Shown here piece by piece: positions 47,828 through 56,344 of a stretch of 64,000 nt of DNA; positions within the stretch are counted from its first letter, which is position 1; every line of letters begins with the position of its first letter. Made by a program: the position numbers and the translations under genes. Below the pieces are notes generated by a model. It was given only the letters and a program-made list of their open reading frames with translations. It was not told where the DNA came from and searched no databases. The DNA is from Maricaulis maris (GTDB taxonomy: Bacteria > Pseudomonadota > Alphaproteobacteria > Caulobacterales > Maricaulaceae): contig NZ_AP027270.1 of NCBI RefSeq assembly GCF_036322705.1, positions 1,303,501 to 1,367,500 of the forward strand, in the 5' to 3' direction.

Positions 47828-48046
47828 GCGTTCCCCCCAAGTTTTCAGGCCAAACACTAGCAGCAGGCGTGAGTAGTGCAAGCCAGAGGCGAGGGCGGTG
47901 TTGAAAGGCTATGAAACTATAGAGCTTGCCGTGCGCACGCTGCGCCGCTTAGAATTGCGATGATCTACAAGATTGCTGCCGGTCAGGTCGCGGCCTGTCT
48001 CAGGAATACTGACTAAACATTTTGATTGAAGACACGGATGGGACGC

Positions 48047-48520
48047 ATGGCTGATTTTTCATTGACGGGATTTCTCAAGATAGCAACGTCTACGCTTTTT
48101 GCAGTGACGGCTTCTGCCTCGGTCATGGCCCAAAGTGCCGACCCGAAGGCGACTGAGGATGACATGCTGAGCGCCCAGGTGATTGAAGCGCTCATCCTCG
48201 CCGGCGCCGATCATCCCATCGATCTGGAGGGCTCAGACTATGTCGGGGTTCTCGAAGCACAGGGGCTTTCGCCCAGCCTGCCCGGGGTGTTGGCGAGCCT
48301 GTTCGGATCGCTGCCAACGGCCAGCGACGGGGCAGGTGCCCCCAATCATGCCGAACTGATGGATAGCTGTGAGAGCGCGTCGGGGGAGTGCAGTCTGAGT
48401 GTTCTCTATATCGACATGTTTGACGGCGAGAGATCAGAGTCCGCCGTGATTCTGACCTTCACACTCCTTGATGGACGGTTGGCGCCGGGCGTCCCCGTTC
48501 GACTGGATCTGGCGGGCTAG
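48047..48520 (+). CDS. Small secreted protein of unknown function
   Basis: 157 residues from the ATG at 48047; starts at 48026 and 48038 are also open. A signal peptide (to about residue 29, ending SASVMAQ) is followed by an acidic protein with two cysteines (DSCESASGEC). No family was recognised. It is divergent from the lipoprotein gene across a 219-bp gap, in which no clear operator was seen. It ends about 100 bp before the repeated segment that begins the intact recO. Confidence 0.65.
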   Translation: MADFSLTGFLKIATSTLFAVTASASVMAQSADPKATEDDMLSAQVIEALILAGADHPIDLEGSDYVGVLEAQGLSPSLPGVLASLFGSLPTASDGAGAPNHAELMDSCESASGECSLSVLYIDMFDGERSESAVILTFTLLDGRLAPGVPVRLDLAG

Positions 48521-48637
48521 AATTCAGGCCGTTTCGACTGTCCGGCCTGTTTTAGATGGCGTGTCGACACGGAAATACCGCTCCGGTCCGACATTTGCCG
48601 GATGCGGCTTTGCCAAGAGTCACCTACAACCGCCCGC

Positions 48638-49366
48638 ATGGAATGGCGTGATCAAGGCATAATCCTTGCCGTGCGGCCGCATGGCGAGACTTCGGCAATT
48701 GTCGAGGTGCTGACCCGTGAGCAGGGCCGGCATGCCGGGTTGGTGCGTGGCGGACGGTCTCGCTCGATGCGGCCGATCCTCCAGCCAGGCAACCAGATCA
48801 CTGTGAATTGGCGAGCGCGGCTGTCGGAACATCTCGGCATGTTCCAGATCGAAGCCGACGACCTGACGGCCGGCCTGGTGATGGAAGATCGCACCGCGCT
48901 GGCCGGTCTCAACGCCGCCTGCGCCATCGCGGTCATGTCGCTGCCCGAACGCGAGGCCCACCCACAGGTCCATGCCGGCTTTGAGCTACTGCTGAACGCT
49001 TTCGACAATCCCGATATCTGGCCAGCGCTCTATGTGCGCTGGGAGGCGGGTCTGTTGTCGGATCTCGGCTATGGGCTCGACATGTCGGCCTGTGCCGTTA
49101 CCGGCGTGACCGAGGACCTCACCCATATCTCCCCACGCACCGGCCGCGCTGTCTGCCGCGAGGAGGCCGCGCCCTACGCCCCCAAACTCCTGGAACTCCC
49201 GCCCTTCATGGCAGGCTCTGGCAAGATCGAGGATGGCGACATCGCCCGCGGTTTGGCGCTAACCGGCTATTTCCTCGAACGCCGGGTCCTCTGGCCGATC
49301 GACAAGCAATTGCCGGAAGCGCGGGGAAGGTTGATGGCGGAGCTGGAACGGGTGGGGCGGTTGTGA
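48638..49366 (+). CDS. recO: RecO, recombination mediator protein
   Basis: 242 residues from the ATG at 48638. RecO helps RecF/RecR load RecA on SSB-coated gaps. The N-terminal OB fold is MEWRDQGIILAVRPHGETSAIVEVLTREQGRHAGLVRGG; the C-terminal part has FELLLNAFDNPDIWPALYVRWEAGLLSDLGYGLDMSACAVTG (zinc-finger region with reduced cysteines) and ends RLMAELERVGRL. This copy is intact. The frame open to 48602 is not used, because the duplicated copy shares only the region from about 18 bases upstream. The TGA overlaps the next gene's ATG. Confidence 0.95.
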   Translation: MEWRDQGIILAVRPHGETSAIVEVLTREQGRHAGLVRGGRSRSMRPILQPGNQITVNWRARLSEHLGMFQIEADDLTAGLVMEDRTALAGLNAACAIAVMSLPEREAHPQVHAGFELLLNAFDNPDIWPALYVRWEAGLLSDLGYGLDMSACAVTGVTEDLTHISPRTGRAVCREEAAPYAPKLLELPPFMAGSGKIEDGDIARGLALTGYFLERRVLWPIDKQLPEARGRLMAELERVGRL

Positions 49367-49607
49367 TGGCAGTGAAATGGAGCCGCCTTCCATACACGCC
49401 TGACCTTGTCCTGTTTGAGACAGGCGTCGGATGTGTTTCGCTTGATCCTCCCAATATCGCATCCAAGCTTGGCATGTCGTGTGATTCCGGGCTCGATGAG
49501 CTTGATCATTTTCAGGTTCTGGTTTTGGAACGCGATGGTGAGCGGATTGGCTTTCTTCGTCACAGTGGAACTCCTCGATTGGAATTCAGCACGGTCTGCG
49601 ACCTAGG

Positions 49608-50639
49608 TGTGAACTCTCATAAGGTTGTTCATCGGGATTGAGTCCTTGAGACTGGTTGTTGCGACACAATCAGCAGGAGGATCGCCCCCGATGAACAGCC
49701 ATAGAAATGCCAGAACCACACCGTTTTCGCGAGCCCTGATTGTCGAACGCCGACTGTCGGGCGAGAGTGTTGAGGTGATTGCCGCCTCTTTGGGCATCTC
49801 CGTCCGCACCGTCTACAAGTGGATTTCGCGTCACCGCGAGGGCGGGTGCGCGGCGCTTGAAGATGGCGCAAGCGCGCCCGCCCGGCCTGCCGGGGCTTAC
49901 GATAACTGGTGGGTTGAGGCGGCCGCGCAGCTGCGCCGGGATTACCGCATGACGGCGTCCGAGATCGCCGAGCGGCTGCGGCTGGCGCGCTCGACCGTGG
50001 CCCGTTGGCTCAAGCGGCTCGGCCTGGGCCGGCTGGGCGCGTTGACACCGCGTGCGCCGGTAATCCGCTATCAGCGCGAAAGGCCTGGCGAGCTCATCCA
50101 TCTGGACATCAAGAAGCTGGGACGCTTCGAAAAACCGGGTCATCGCGTCACCGGACAGCGCAAGGGCAACCGCAATCGCGGTGCCGGCTGGGAGTGTGTC
50201 CACGTCGCCATCGATGACGCGACCCGGCTGGCCTATGTCGAGGTCCTGCCCGACGAGAAACGCGCCACCACGACCGGCTTCATGGTCCGGGCGCTGCGCT
50301 GGTTCAAGGCGCGCGGCATCATCGTCGAACGCATCATGACAGACAATGGCAGCCCCTACGTCTCGCGCCTGTTCGCAAAGGTGCTGGGCTGGCTCAAGAT
50401 CCGCCACATCCGTACCCGGCCTTACACCCCGCGCACCAACGGCAAGGCCGAGCGCTTTATCCAGACCCTGCTCAGAGAATGGGCTTATGCCATCCCTTAC
50501 CGCTCATCGGACAGCCGAAATCTCGATCTCCAGCGCTATCTCGACTGGTACAACACCGCCAGACCGCACTATGCTCTCGCCAAGCAATCGCCAGCCAATA
50601 GGCTCAACGACCTGCTGAACAACGTCTTGAGAAACGACA
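49608..50639 (+). mobile_element. IS481-family insertion sequence, copy 2
   Basis: 1032 bp, almost identical to copy 1 and in the same orientation. It is flanked by a perfect 6-bp duplication CCTAGG (49602-49607 and 50640-50645). Differences to copy 1 are a few single bases (for example GGC/GGT and CTT/CCT codons in the 3' third). The perfect duplication and near identity indicate a recent insertion. Confidence 0.95.
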
Positions 50640-50644
50640 CCTAG
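49691..50644 (+). CDS. IS481-family DDE transposase, copy 2
   Basis: 317 residues, same as copy 1 except that the last residue is Thr instead of Ser, because the final codon (ACC) and the TAG stop are completed by the CCTAGG target copy. All HTH and DDE motifs listed for copy 1 are present. Start ATG at 49691 with AGGAGG upstream. Probably active. Confidence 0.93.
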   Translation: MNSHRNARTTPFSRALIVERRLSGESVEVIAASLGISVRTVYKWISRHREGGCAALEDGASAPARPAGAYDNWWVEAAAQLRRDYRMTASEIAERLRLARSTVARWLKRLGLGRLGALTPRAPVIRYQRERPGELIHLDIKKLGRFEKPGHRVTGQRKGNRNRGAGWECVHVAIDDATRLAYVEVLPDEKRATTTGFMVRALRWFKARGIIVERIMTDNGSPYVSRLFAKVLGWLKIRHIRTRPYTPRTNGKAERFIQTLLREWAYAIPYRSSDSRNLDLQRYLDWYNTARPHYALAKQSPANRLNDLLNNVLRNDT

Positions 50645-50880
50645 GGGGTGGCGCTGGCAACGGGATTGAAGAACGCTTGGCGAGTGTTTTGCCGGAACTC
50701 GCCCAATCTTTCGTGAGGTATTCAGAGCGCTGGTGAACGTATTGGAGTCTTGACTTTTTGTCTGTTCTCCGGTACGTCGTCCTACTATCCGATGAGGTGG
50801 GAACAGCCACCCCACACACCCGAAAGGGTAGAGGCTTCGAGCCGAGAGATCGCGGTTGGCAACGCGCTCGGATATGCATG

Positions 50881-50909
50881 GGGTCGCGCAATGCGCGGCC
50901 CTTTTTCTG
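50881..50909 (+). terminator. Terminator of the recO operon
   Basis: GGTCGCGC pairs with GCGCGGCC over AAT with one mismatch and is followed by CTTTTTCTG. It lies downstream of the recO-coupled gene on the plus strand and just before the end of the convergent PBECR-like gene. Confidence 0.6.
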
Positions 50910-50917
50910 TTTCCATT

Positions 50918-51298
50918 TCAGGCGATCCATAGATGGCCCGCTGCGCGATACCGTTGGATGTCGGTGTGCGAGACAGTGTAGGCACTGCGCAGGTTATAGG
51001 TCCCATGCTTGTTGAGCCGGATCCCGATGGCGACAAGGACAGAACTGTCCAGGCCCGGGACATTGCGGACAAGGTAGAAATTGTCCGCATTGCCAGGCTT
51101 TTGCCCGATGTATCCCGGGTCTTCGATCACCAGGCCAAGGTTGGCCACGACGAGGTTGTAGTCATCAGGATGATCGACAGCGAAATGGCGATGGGCGGCC
51201 TTGCTTGCCCAGACGTCTGCATCGACAAGCTCGGTTCCCAACCGCCGATTGATTTCAGCAGTTTTCAACAGTCCGATGCGGATGGCCTTGTATCTCAT
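50918..51298 (-). CDS. PBECR-like small nuclease (Barnase/EndoU/RelE-like)
   Basis: 126 residues from the ATG at 51298, with AGGAG upstream. The layout matches the phage-barnase-EndoU-colicinE5/D-RelE-like (PBECR) families: a helical start, then ASKAAHRHFAVDHPDDYNLV with His36, His38 and His43, NLGLVIEDPGYIGQKPGNAD, and beta-strands NFYLVRNVPG, SSVLVAIGIRL and YNLRSAYTVSHTDI. Such domains occur in phage polyproteins and toxins and are predicted RNases. No antitoxin-like gene is adjacent. Assigned by pattern, not by search. It could also be a solitary regulatory RNase. Confidence 0.6.
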   Translation of the reverse strand: MRYKAIRIGLLKTAEINRRLGTELVDADVWASKAAHRHFAVDHPDDYNLVVANLGLVIEDPGYIGQKPGNADNFYLVRNVPGLDSSVLVAIGIRLNKHGTYNLRSAYTVSHTDIQRYRAAGHLWIA

Positions 51299-51335
51299 CG
51301 ATCTCCTGGGGCGGGTCGTTTGATTGATTGTGGAT

Positions 51336-51357
51336 ATTATAGGTTGTGTTAGCACAA
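51336..51357 (-). promoter_or_regulatory. Promoter -10 and palindromic operator of the PBECR-like gene
   Basis: Read leftwards, a perfect TATAAT lies at 51341-51336, about 40 bp before the start codon. Directly upstream, at 51344-51357, is the near-palindrome TTGTGTTAGCACAA (12 of 14 positions symmetric), placed within the -10/-35 spacer as expected for a repressor site. The region 51358-51464 up to parC holds nothing else recognised. Confidence 0.5.
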
Positions 51358-51464
51358 TTAGAAGGCGAGTTGTCTGCACCCCCATTCCCCACAGCTAATC
51401 CTGTGTCCGGCCCCTGCGCAGCTCGCCAGCCCTGCCTATACTGATCCAAACGCGAATCAGTCAG

Positions 51465-53750
51465 GTGGGCTTCATGGGCGATCATTTTGATCCCGACGGC
51501 GGGCATATCATCGAGGAGAAGTTCGACGAGGCGCTGTCGCGGCGATACCTTGCCTACGCGCTTTCGACGATCACCCAGCGGGCCCTGCCCGATGCCCGCG
51601 ACGGGCTGAAACCGGTCCACCGGCGTCTCCTCTACGCCATGCGCGAGCTGAAGCTGAACCCGGACCAGGCCTTCAAGAAATCGGCCCGTGTCGTCGGTGA
51701 CGTGATCGGTAAATACCACCCGCATGGCGACCAGTCGGTCTATGAAGCGCTGGTCCGCCTGGCCCAGGATTTCGCCTCGCGCTATCCGCTGGTCGAGGGG
51801 CAGGGCAATTTCGGTAACATCGACGGCGATGGCGCCGCCGCCATGCGATACACCGAAGCGCGCCTGACCAAGGCGGCCGAGTTCCTGCTTCAGGACATCG
51901 ACCAGGGTACGGTGGATTTCGAGGAAACCTATGACGGGTCCGAGCGCGAACCGCTGGTCCTGCCGGGCGCTTTTCCGAACCTTCTGGCCAATGGTTCGAC
52001 GGGGATTGCCGTGGGCATGGCGACCTCTGTGCCGCCGCATAATGTCGCCGAGATCTGTGCCGCCGCGATGGCGCTCATCGACGAACCGGAAACTCCCACC
52101 GCCGCCCTGCTGACGCATATCAAGGGCCCGGACTTGCCGACCGGCGGCACCATCGTCGAACCCGCCGAAGCAATCCGCTCGGCCTACGAGACAGGACGCG
52201 GGGGCTTCCGTGTTCGCGCGAAGTGGGAAAAGGAAGATATCGGCCGAGGCATGTGGCGCATCGTCGTCACCGAGATCCCGTACCTGGTGCAAAAGTCAAA
52301 GCTGGTTGAGCGCATTGCCCAGCTGATGGACGCCAAGCGCCTGCCGCTGCTCGACGATGTGCTCGACGAGAGTACCGAGGACATCCGTCTGGTTCTTGAG
52401 CCGAAGAGCAAGCTGGTCGATCCGGACATGCTGATGGAGAGCCTGTTCAAGCTGACCGACCTTGAAACCCGCATCTCATTGAATCTCAATGTTCTTGACC
52501 CGAATGGCGTGCCACGGGTGATGGGCCTGCGCGAAGTGCTGCAGATCTGGCTCGAGCACCGCCGTGATGTTGCGGTTCGCCGGGCCATAACGCGTCTGGC
52601 CAAGGTCGAGGACCGCCTCGAAGTGCTGGCCGGCTATCTGATCGTCTATGCCGATCTCGACGAAGTGATCCGGATCATCCGCTTCGAGGATGAGCCGAAG
52701 GCCAAGCTGATGGCGCATTTCGAGCTGTCGGAGCGCCAGGCCGAAGCCATTCTGAACATGCGCCTGCGCGCCTTGCGCAAGCTGGAAGAGCTGGAAATCC
52801 GCAAGGAAGACACCAATCTCCGGGGCGAACGCAAATCCCTGCAGGCGCTGATCGGTTCGACCGCGCTGCAATGGGACAAGGTACGCGGTGAAGTCGTCCA
52901 CCTTGGCGAGGTCTATGCCGAGACGACGCCGCTGGGCAAGCGCCGGACCGTGTTCGGCGACGCGCCGGATATCTCGGGCGATGCACCGATCGAGGCTTTC
53001 GTCGTGCGCGAGCCGATTACCGCCGTCCTGTCCGAACGTGGCTGGGTCCGCGCCTTGAAGGGCCATATCAACGACGTCACCGAATTGAAGTTCAAGGAGG
53101 GCGACAGGTCGGCCTTCGCGGTCAAGTGCGAGACCACTGACAAGCTCTTGATGTTCGCCACGGACGGCAAGTTCTACACGCTGGAGGCCTCCAAGCTCCC
53201 CGGCGGGCGCGGTCATGGCGAGCCGGTGCGCCTGCATGTTGATCTGCCCGACGATGCCGCACCGATCGGCCTGTTCAAATTTGATCCCGAACGCACCCTG
53301 CTGGTCGCGTCCGACGGCAATTCCGGCTTCCGTATCCAGGAAAAGGACTGCGTCGCCATGAAGAAGGGCGGCAAGCAGATCCTCAACCTCGCCGAGGGCG
53401 ACGAGGCTTTCCTGTGCATTCCGGCAACCGGTGACCGCGTGGCCCTGATCGGCGAAAACAAGAAACTGCTGGTCTTCGAGCTTGAGGAAATCCCGGTCAT
53501 GAGCCGTGGCAAGGGTGTCCGGCTCCTCGGTGGCAAGGGAGCCAAGCTGGCCGATGCCACGGTGTTCAACGCCGAGGACGGCCTGACCTGGCTCGACGGC
53601 GCCGGTCGGCGCTTCAACCTCGATGATTGGCATTTGTGGACTGCCAAGCGGGCGCAGGCCGGCAAGATGGCACCGCGCGGATTCCCGCGCTCGCTGCGCT
53701 TTGCGCCGCGCGGCTCGGAATTCCTCGCTTCACAGGCGAAAGCGGGATAG
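51465..53750 (+). CDS. parC: ParC, DNA topoisomerase IV subunit A
   Basis: 761 residues from the GTG at 51465; the ATG at 51474 is an equal candidate. It unlinks replicated chromosomes with ParE. Seen are the N-terminal [34 protein letters not shown], the winged helix with [22 protein letters not shown], the catalytic Tyr in [12 protein letters not shown], the coiled coil with [15 protein letters not shown], and a C-terminal beta-pinwheel shorter than in GyrA. It normally follows recO in this lineage; here IS copy 2 and the PBECR-like gene are in between. Confidence 0.96.
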   Translation: MGFMGDHFDPDGGHIIEEKFDEALSRRYLAYALSTITQRALPDARDGLKPVHRRLLYAMRELKLNPDQAFKKSARVVGDVIGKYHPHGDQSVYEALVRLAQDFASRYPLVEGQGNFGNIDGDGAAAMRYTEARLTKAAEFLLQDIDQGTVDFEETYDGSEREPLVLPGAFPNLLANGSTGIAVGMATSVPPHNVAEICAAAMALIDEPETPTAALLTHIKGPDLPTGGTIVEPAEAIRSAYETGRGGFRVRAKWEKEDIGRGMWRIVVTEIPYLVQKSKLVERIAQLMDAKRLPLLDDVLDESTEDIRLVLEPKSKLVDPDMLMESLFKLTDLETRISLNLNVLDPNGVPRVMGLREVLQIWLEHRRDVAVRRAITRLAKVEDRLEVLAGYLIVYADLDEVIRIIRFEDEPKAKLMAHFELSERQAEAILNMRLRALRKLEELEIRKEDTNLRGERKSLQALIGSTALQWDKVRGEVVHLGEVYAETTPLGKRRTVFGDAPDISGDAPIEAFVVREPITAVLSERGWVRALKGHINDVTELKFKEGDRSAFAVKCETTDKLLMFATDGKFYTLEASKLPGGRGHGEPVRLHVDLPDDAAPIGLFKFDPERTLLVASDGNSGFRIQEKDCVAMKKGGKQILNLAEGDEAFLCIPATGDRVALIGENKKLLVFELEEIPVMSRGKGVRLLGGKGAKLADATVFNAEDGLTWLDGAGRRFNLDDWHLWTAKRAQAGKMAPRGFPRSLRFAPRGSEFLASQAKAG

Positions 53751-53825
53751 GTAGTGATTTGAACGGGCACCACCCGACCGGGCGGTGAACCCAACCCAGT
53801 TTTGCCCCCTCAAGGAGAGACAGGC

Positions 53826-54377
53826 ATGGATACCGGCGTCATTCTTCTGATCGTGATCATCGCCCTCGGCGTATTTCTGGTCATGGTCTACAACCGCCTC
53901 GTCGCGCTGCGGCAGACCTGCAACCAGGCTTGGGGCGATATCGACGTCCAGCTGAAGCAGCGGCACGACCTTGTGCCAAACCTCGTCGACACCGTGAAGG
54001 GCTATGCCAGCCACGAAAAAGAGACGCTTGAGAACGTCGTCAAGGCGCGCCAGACCGCGATTGACGCCACCTCCGTCAAGGATCTGGCCGGGGCCGAGAA
54101 CATGCTGTCCGGTGCGCTGCGTCAGCTGTTTGCCCTGTCGGAAGCCTATCCTGACCTGAAGGCCAACCAGAACTTCATGCAGTTGCAGTCCGAGCTCGCC
54201 GATCTGGAAAACAAGATCGCCGCCGCTCGCCGCTTCTTCAACAATGCGGTCAATGAGTACAACACGTCGACCGAGCAGTTCCCGGCCGTGGTGATTGCCA
54301 ATTCGATGGGCTTCAAACAGCGGGAATATTTCGAGGTTGGCGATGCCGAGCGGGCTGCCCCGAAGGTGCAGTTCTAG
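53826..54377 (+). CDS. LemA family protein
   Basis: 183 residues from the ATG at 53826, with AAGGAGAG upstream. One N-terminal transmembrane helix (GVILLIVIIALGVFLVMVYNRLV) is followed by the conserved WGDIDVQLKQRHDLVPNLVDTVKGYASHE and a long helical bundle ending RRFFNNAVNEYNTSTEQFPAVVIANSMGF. The role of LemA proteins is not settled. They are commonly encoded next to M48 proteases, as here: the next gene starts 4 bp later. Confidence 0.92.
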   Translation: MDTGVILLIVIIALGVFLVMVYNRLVALRQTCNQAWGDIDVQLKQRHDLVPNLVDTVKGYASHEKETLENVVKARQTAIDATSVKDLAGAENMLSGALRQLFALSEAYPDLKANQNFMQLQSELADLENKIAAARRFFNNAVNEYNTSTEQFPAVVIANSMGFKQREYFEVGDAERAAPKVQF

Positions 54378-54380
54378 GTC

Positions 54381-55409
54381 ATGAGCTGGGGAACGGCCGG
54401 GCTCCGCACGCATATCTGGAACAATAATCTGCGTTCCATTGTGCTGCTGGCCTTCTTCCCTGTTCTGCTGGTCGGCGTGGGATACGCGCTGACGATCCTG
54501 CTCACCGGGTTCACGGATCCGGCGCAGCTGGTTCCGGTCAATACGGGCGGCAGCTTTTCCGTGGGCCCGATCTGGGCGGCGGAATTCGCGCGCCTGCCCC
54601 AGATCGGTGTCTGGTCCCTGATCATCGCCGGTATCTGGTTTGTCATCGCCTGGTTCTTTCACCAGGCGATGATCAATGCCGCAACCGGTGCCAGGCCGGT
54701 TGCCCGCAAGGATGAGCCGGAACTCTATAACCTGCTGGAAAACCTGTGCATCTCGCGCGGCCTTCAAATGCCCAAACTGGCCATCATCGAGAGTGAGGCG
54801 CTGAATGCCTATGCCTCGGGTGTACGCGAGGGGCAGTATACGGTGACGGTCACGCGGGGCTTGATGCAACGCCTCGACACGGCGGAACTCGAAGCGGTGC
54901 TGGCCCACGAGCTCTCGCATATCCGTCATCAGGATGTCCGCCTGCTGGTGGTCTCGATCATCTTCGTCGGCATCATCTCCTTTGCTGCCGAGATCGTCTT
55001 CCGCCGGATATTCTGGGTTGGCATGCGGGCCGGCGGCGATCGTCGCTCCGGGGGACGCAGTGGCGGGATGGTCATTGTCGTCGCCCTGGCCATCCTGGCC
55101 ATCGCCTATCTCCTGGCCATCGTCATCCGTTTCTCGCTGTCGCGGCAAAGAGAATACATGGCTGACGCCGGCGCGGTGGAACTCACCCATAACCCGGACG
55201 CAATGATCGGTGCGCTCGAGAAGATTTCCGGCCATTCGGACCTCAAGAACGCGCCGGAAGAAGTCCGTGAGATGTTCATCGACAATCCCGCAACGGGGTT
55301 CATGGGCATGTTTGCCACCCATCCGCCCATCGAGAAGCGTATCGAGATGCTGGTCGAACACGCCGGCGGCCGGCTGGTGGCCCGGGGCACGAGTGTGCCG
55401 CAAGTCTAG
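54381..55409 (+). CDS. M48-family membrane metalloprotease (HtpX-like)
   Basis: 342 residues. Two N-terminal transmembrane helices, the zinc site LAHELSHIRHQD (HExxH variant HELSH, about residue 176), two further helices (LLVVSIIFVGIISFAAEIVF, IVVALAILAIAYLLAIVIRF) and the third zinc ligand region YMADAGAVELTHNPDAMIGALEKI. Ends FATHPPIEKRIEMLVEHAGG. Probably degrades damaged membrane proteins; the LemA partner is likely a substrate or cofactor. Start 4 bp after the lemA stop. Confidence 0.92.
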   Translation: MSWGTAGLRTHIWNNNLRSIVLLAFFPVLLVGVGYALTILLTGFTDPAQLVPVNTGGSFSVGPIWAAEFARLPQIGVWSLIIAGIWFVIAWFFHQAMINAATGARPVARKDEPELYNLLENLCISRGLQMPKLAIIESEALNAYASGVREGQYTVTVTRGLMQRLDTAELEAVLAHELSHIRHQDVRLLVVSIIFVGIISFAAEIVFRRIFWVGMRAGGDRRSGGRSGGMVIVVALAILAIAYLLAIVIRFSLSRQREYMADAGAVELTHNPDAMIGALEKISGHSDLKNAPEEVREMFIDNPATGFMGMFATHPPIEKRIEMLVEHAGGRLVARGTSVPQV

Positions 55410-55513
55410 CATCCCTCGCGCCTGACGCCTTATTTGCCGGCTGCCATGGTTCAACCCGGGCCTGCGGGGTAGGCTGTCGACCAGGGGCAATGATTGCCTC
55501 GGGGGAGACTGCC

Positions 55514-56335
55514 ATGAAAAACCTGTTCCGGACCGCCGCGCTGGCCTCGTTATGCGGGCTCGCGGCCTGTTCCACGCCGGGCTATCGCAGCCTTAATCCG
55601 AGCTGCCTGGAGGCCAATGGCCAGCCGAAATATCAGCGGGATGGTCACCAGGATACGACCTATGTGATCGCCCGGTTCGCCGGTCATTCGGACGAGGACG
55701 CGGCGCGGCTGGCGTTTTTCAATCAGGCGGCGGACGATCTCGCCCTGCGCTATGCGGCGCCACAGGTCAGCGTCTGGGGGCTGGTCGGGGGCTGGTCCTA
55801 TCGTCACCGGATCAATGCGGTCCTGCACTCCTTGCATGGCGGAAACCCCGAGGCGGTCGCCCAGCGCCGACTCGACCTCGCCGAGCTGATCGAGCAGCGA
55901 AATCGCACCACGCCCCGTGCGGATTGGCAGACTGGCTTTCTCATTCACGCGCTTGGCGACAGCTATGCCCACACCAATCCGGCGGGCGAAGCCTATGGTG
56001 AGCTTTACGGCCACGTCTTCGACGGGCACTGGCCGGATCTCGTCGGCAATCGTCGGGAGCTTTACATCGATTACATCGAAGCCCTCTTCGATGCGCTGGA
56101 GATGCCGACCGCCAGCGACCGCATGGCCCTGTCGCAATTGAAGCGCTCGCTGCGCGCCGTGCCGGATGGCGATATCGAAGGCTTTCGCACGGCCATATTG
56201 GCGATGCGGGACTATTATTCCGGCACCCCGCGTCTGGAATGTGATGCGCTGGCACGAACGCTCAACATGCGCGATGTCAGCCGCTTCCTACGCGAGGTCG
56301 AGGCCGGGTTTACCCGCGAGCCGGCCGGCAGCTAA
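55514..56335 (+). CDS. Lipoprotein with Zn-phospholipase-like His/Asp motif
   Basis: 273 residues from the ATG at 55514. Lipobox LAAC at Cys19 (SLCGLAACSTPG). The helical body has FIHA-type segment WQTGFLIHALGDSYAHTNPAGEAYGELYGHVFDGHWPDLV with His145, Asp149 and His153, the LHxxxDxYAH pattern of zinc-dependent phospholipase C-like proteins. Further histidines (RHRINAVLHSLHGG) may complete a site. A related but canonical motif occurs in the 1150-residue protein at 43755-47207. No other enzyme evidence. It stands alone, 104 bp after the M48 gene. Confidence 0.7.
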   Translation: MKNLFRTAALASLCGLAACSTPGYRSLNPSCLEANGQPKYQRDGHQDTTYVIARFAGHSDEDAARLAFFNQAADDLALRYAAPQVSVWGLVGGWSYRHRINAVLHSLHGGNPEAVAQRRLDLAELIEQRNRTTPRADWQTGFLIHALGDSYAHTNPAGEAYGELYGHVFDGHWPDLVGNRRELYIDYIEALFDALEMPTASDRMALSQLKRSLRAVPDGDIEGFRTAILAMRDYYSGTPRLECDALARTLNMRDVSRFLREVEAGFTREPAGS

Positions 56336-56344
56336 CCCGCCGGC

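Larger units (their letters stand above)
49366..50736 (+). pseudogene. Small unknown gene coupled to recO, split by IS copy 2
   Basis: The ATG at 49366 shares one base with the recO stop (TGATG). The left part encodes MAVKWSRLPYTPDLVLFETG and on to RLEFSTVCDL; it is cut by the IS at 49608. Removing the IS and one CCTAGG copy restores an open frame that continues GGGAGNGIEERLASVLPELA and ends at TGA 50734-50736. The original product would be about 110 residues, soluble, with no recognised domain. Without removal the frame runs 11 codons into the IS and stops. Probably inactive now. Confidence 0.85.

Noticed and set aside
50820-50910. tRNA-like segment with GGCTTCGAGCC near the recO terminator
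   Set aside because: No acceptor stem, D-arm or CCA-compatible end could be paired; only the terminator hairpin is convincing.
53730-55490. A 586-codon open frame antisense to the LemA and M48 genes
   Set aside because: The plus-strand genes have clear family motifs and ribosome sites; the antisense frame has neither.
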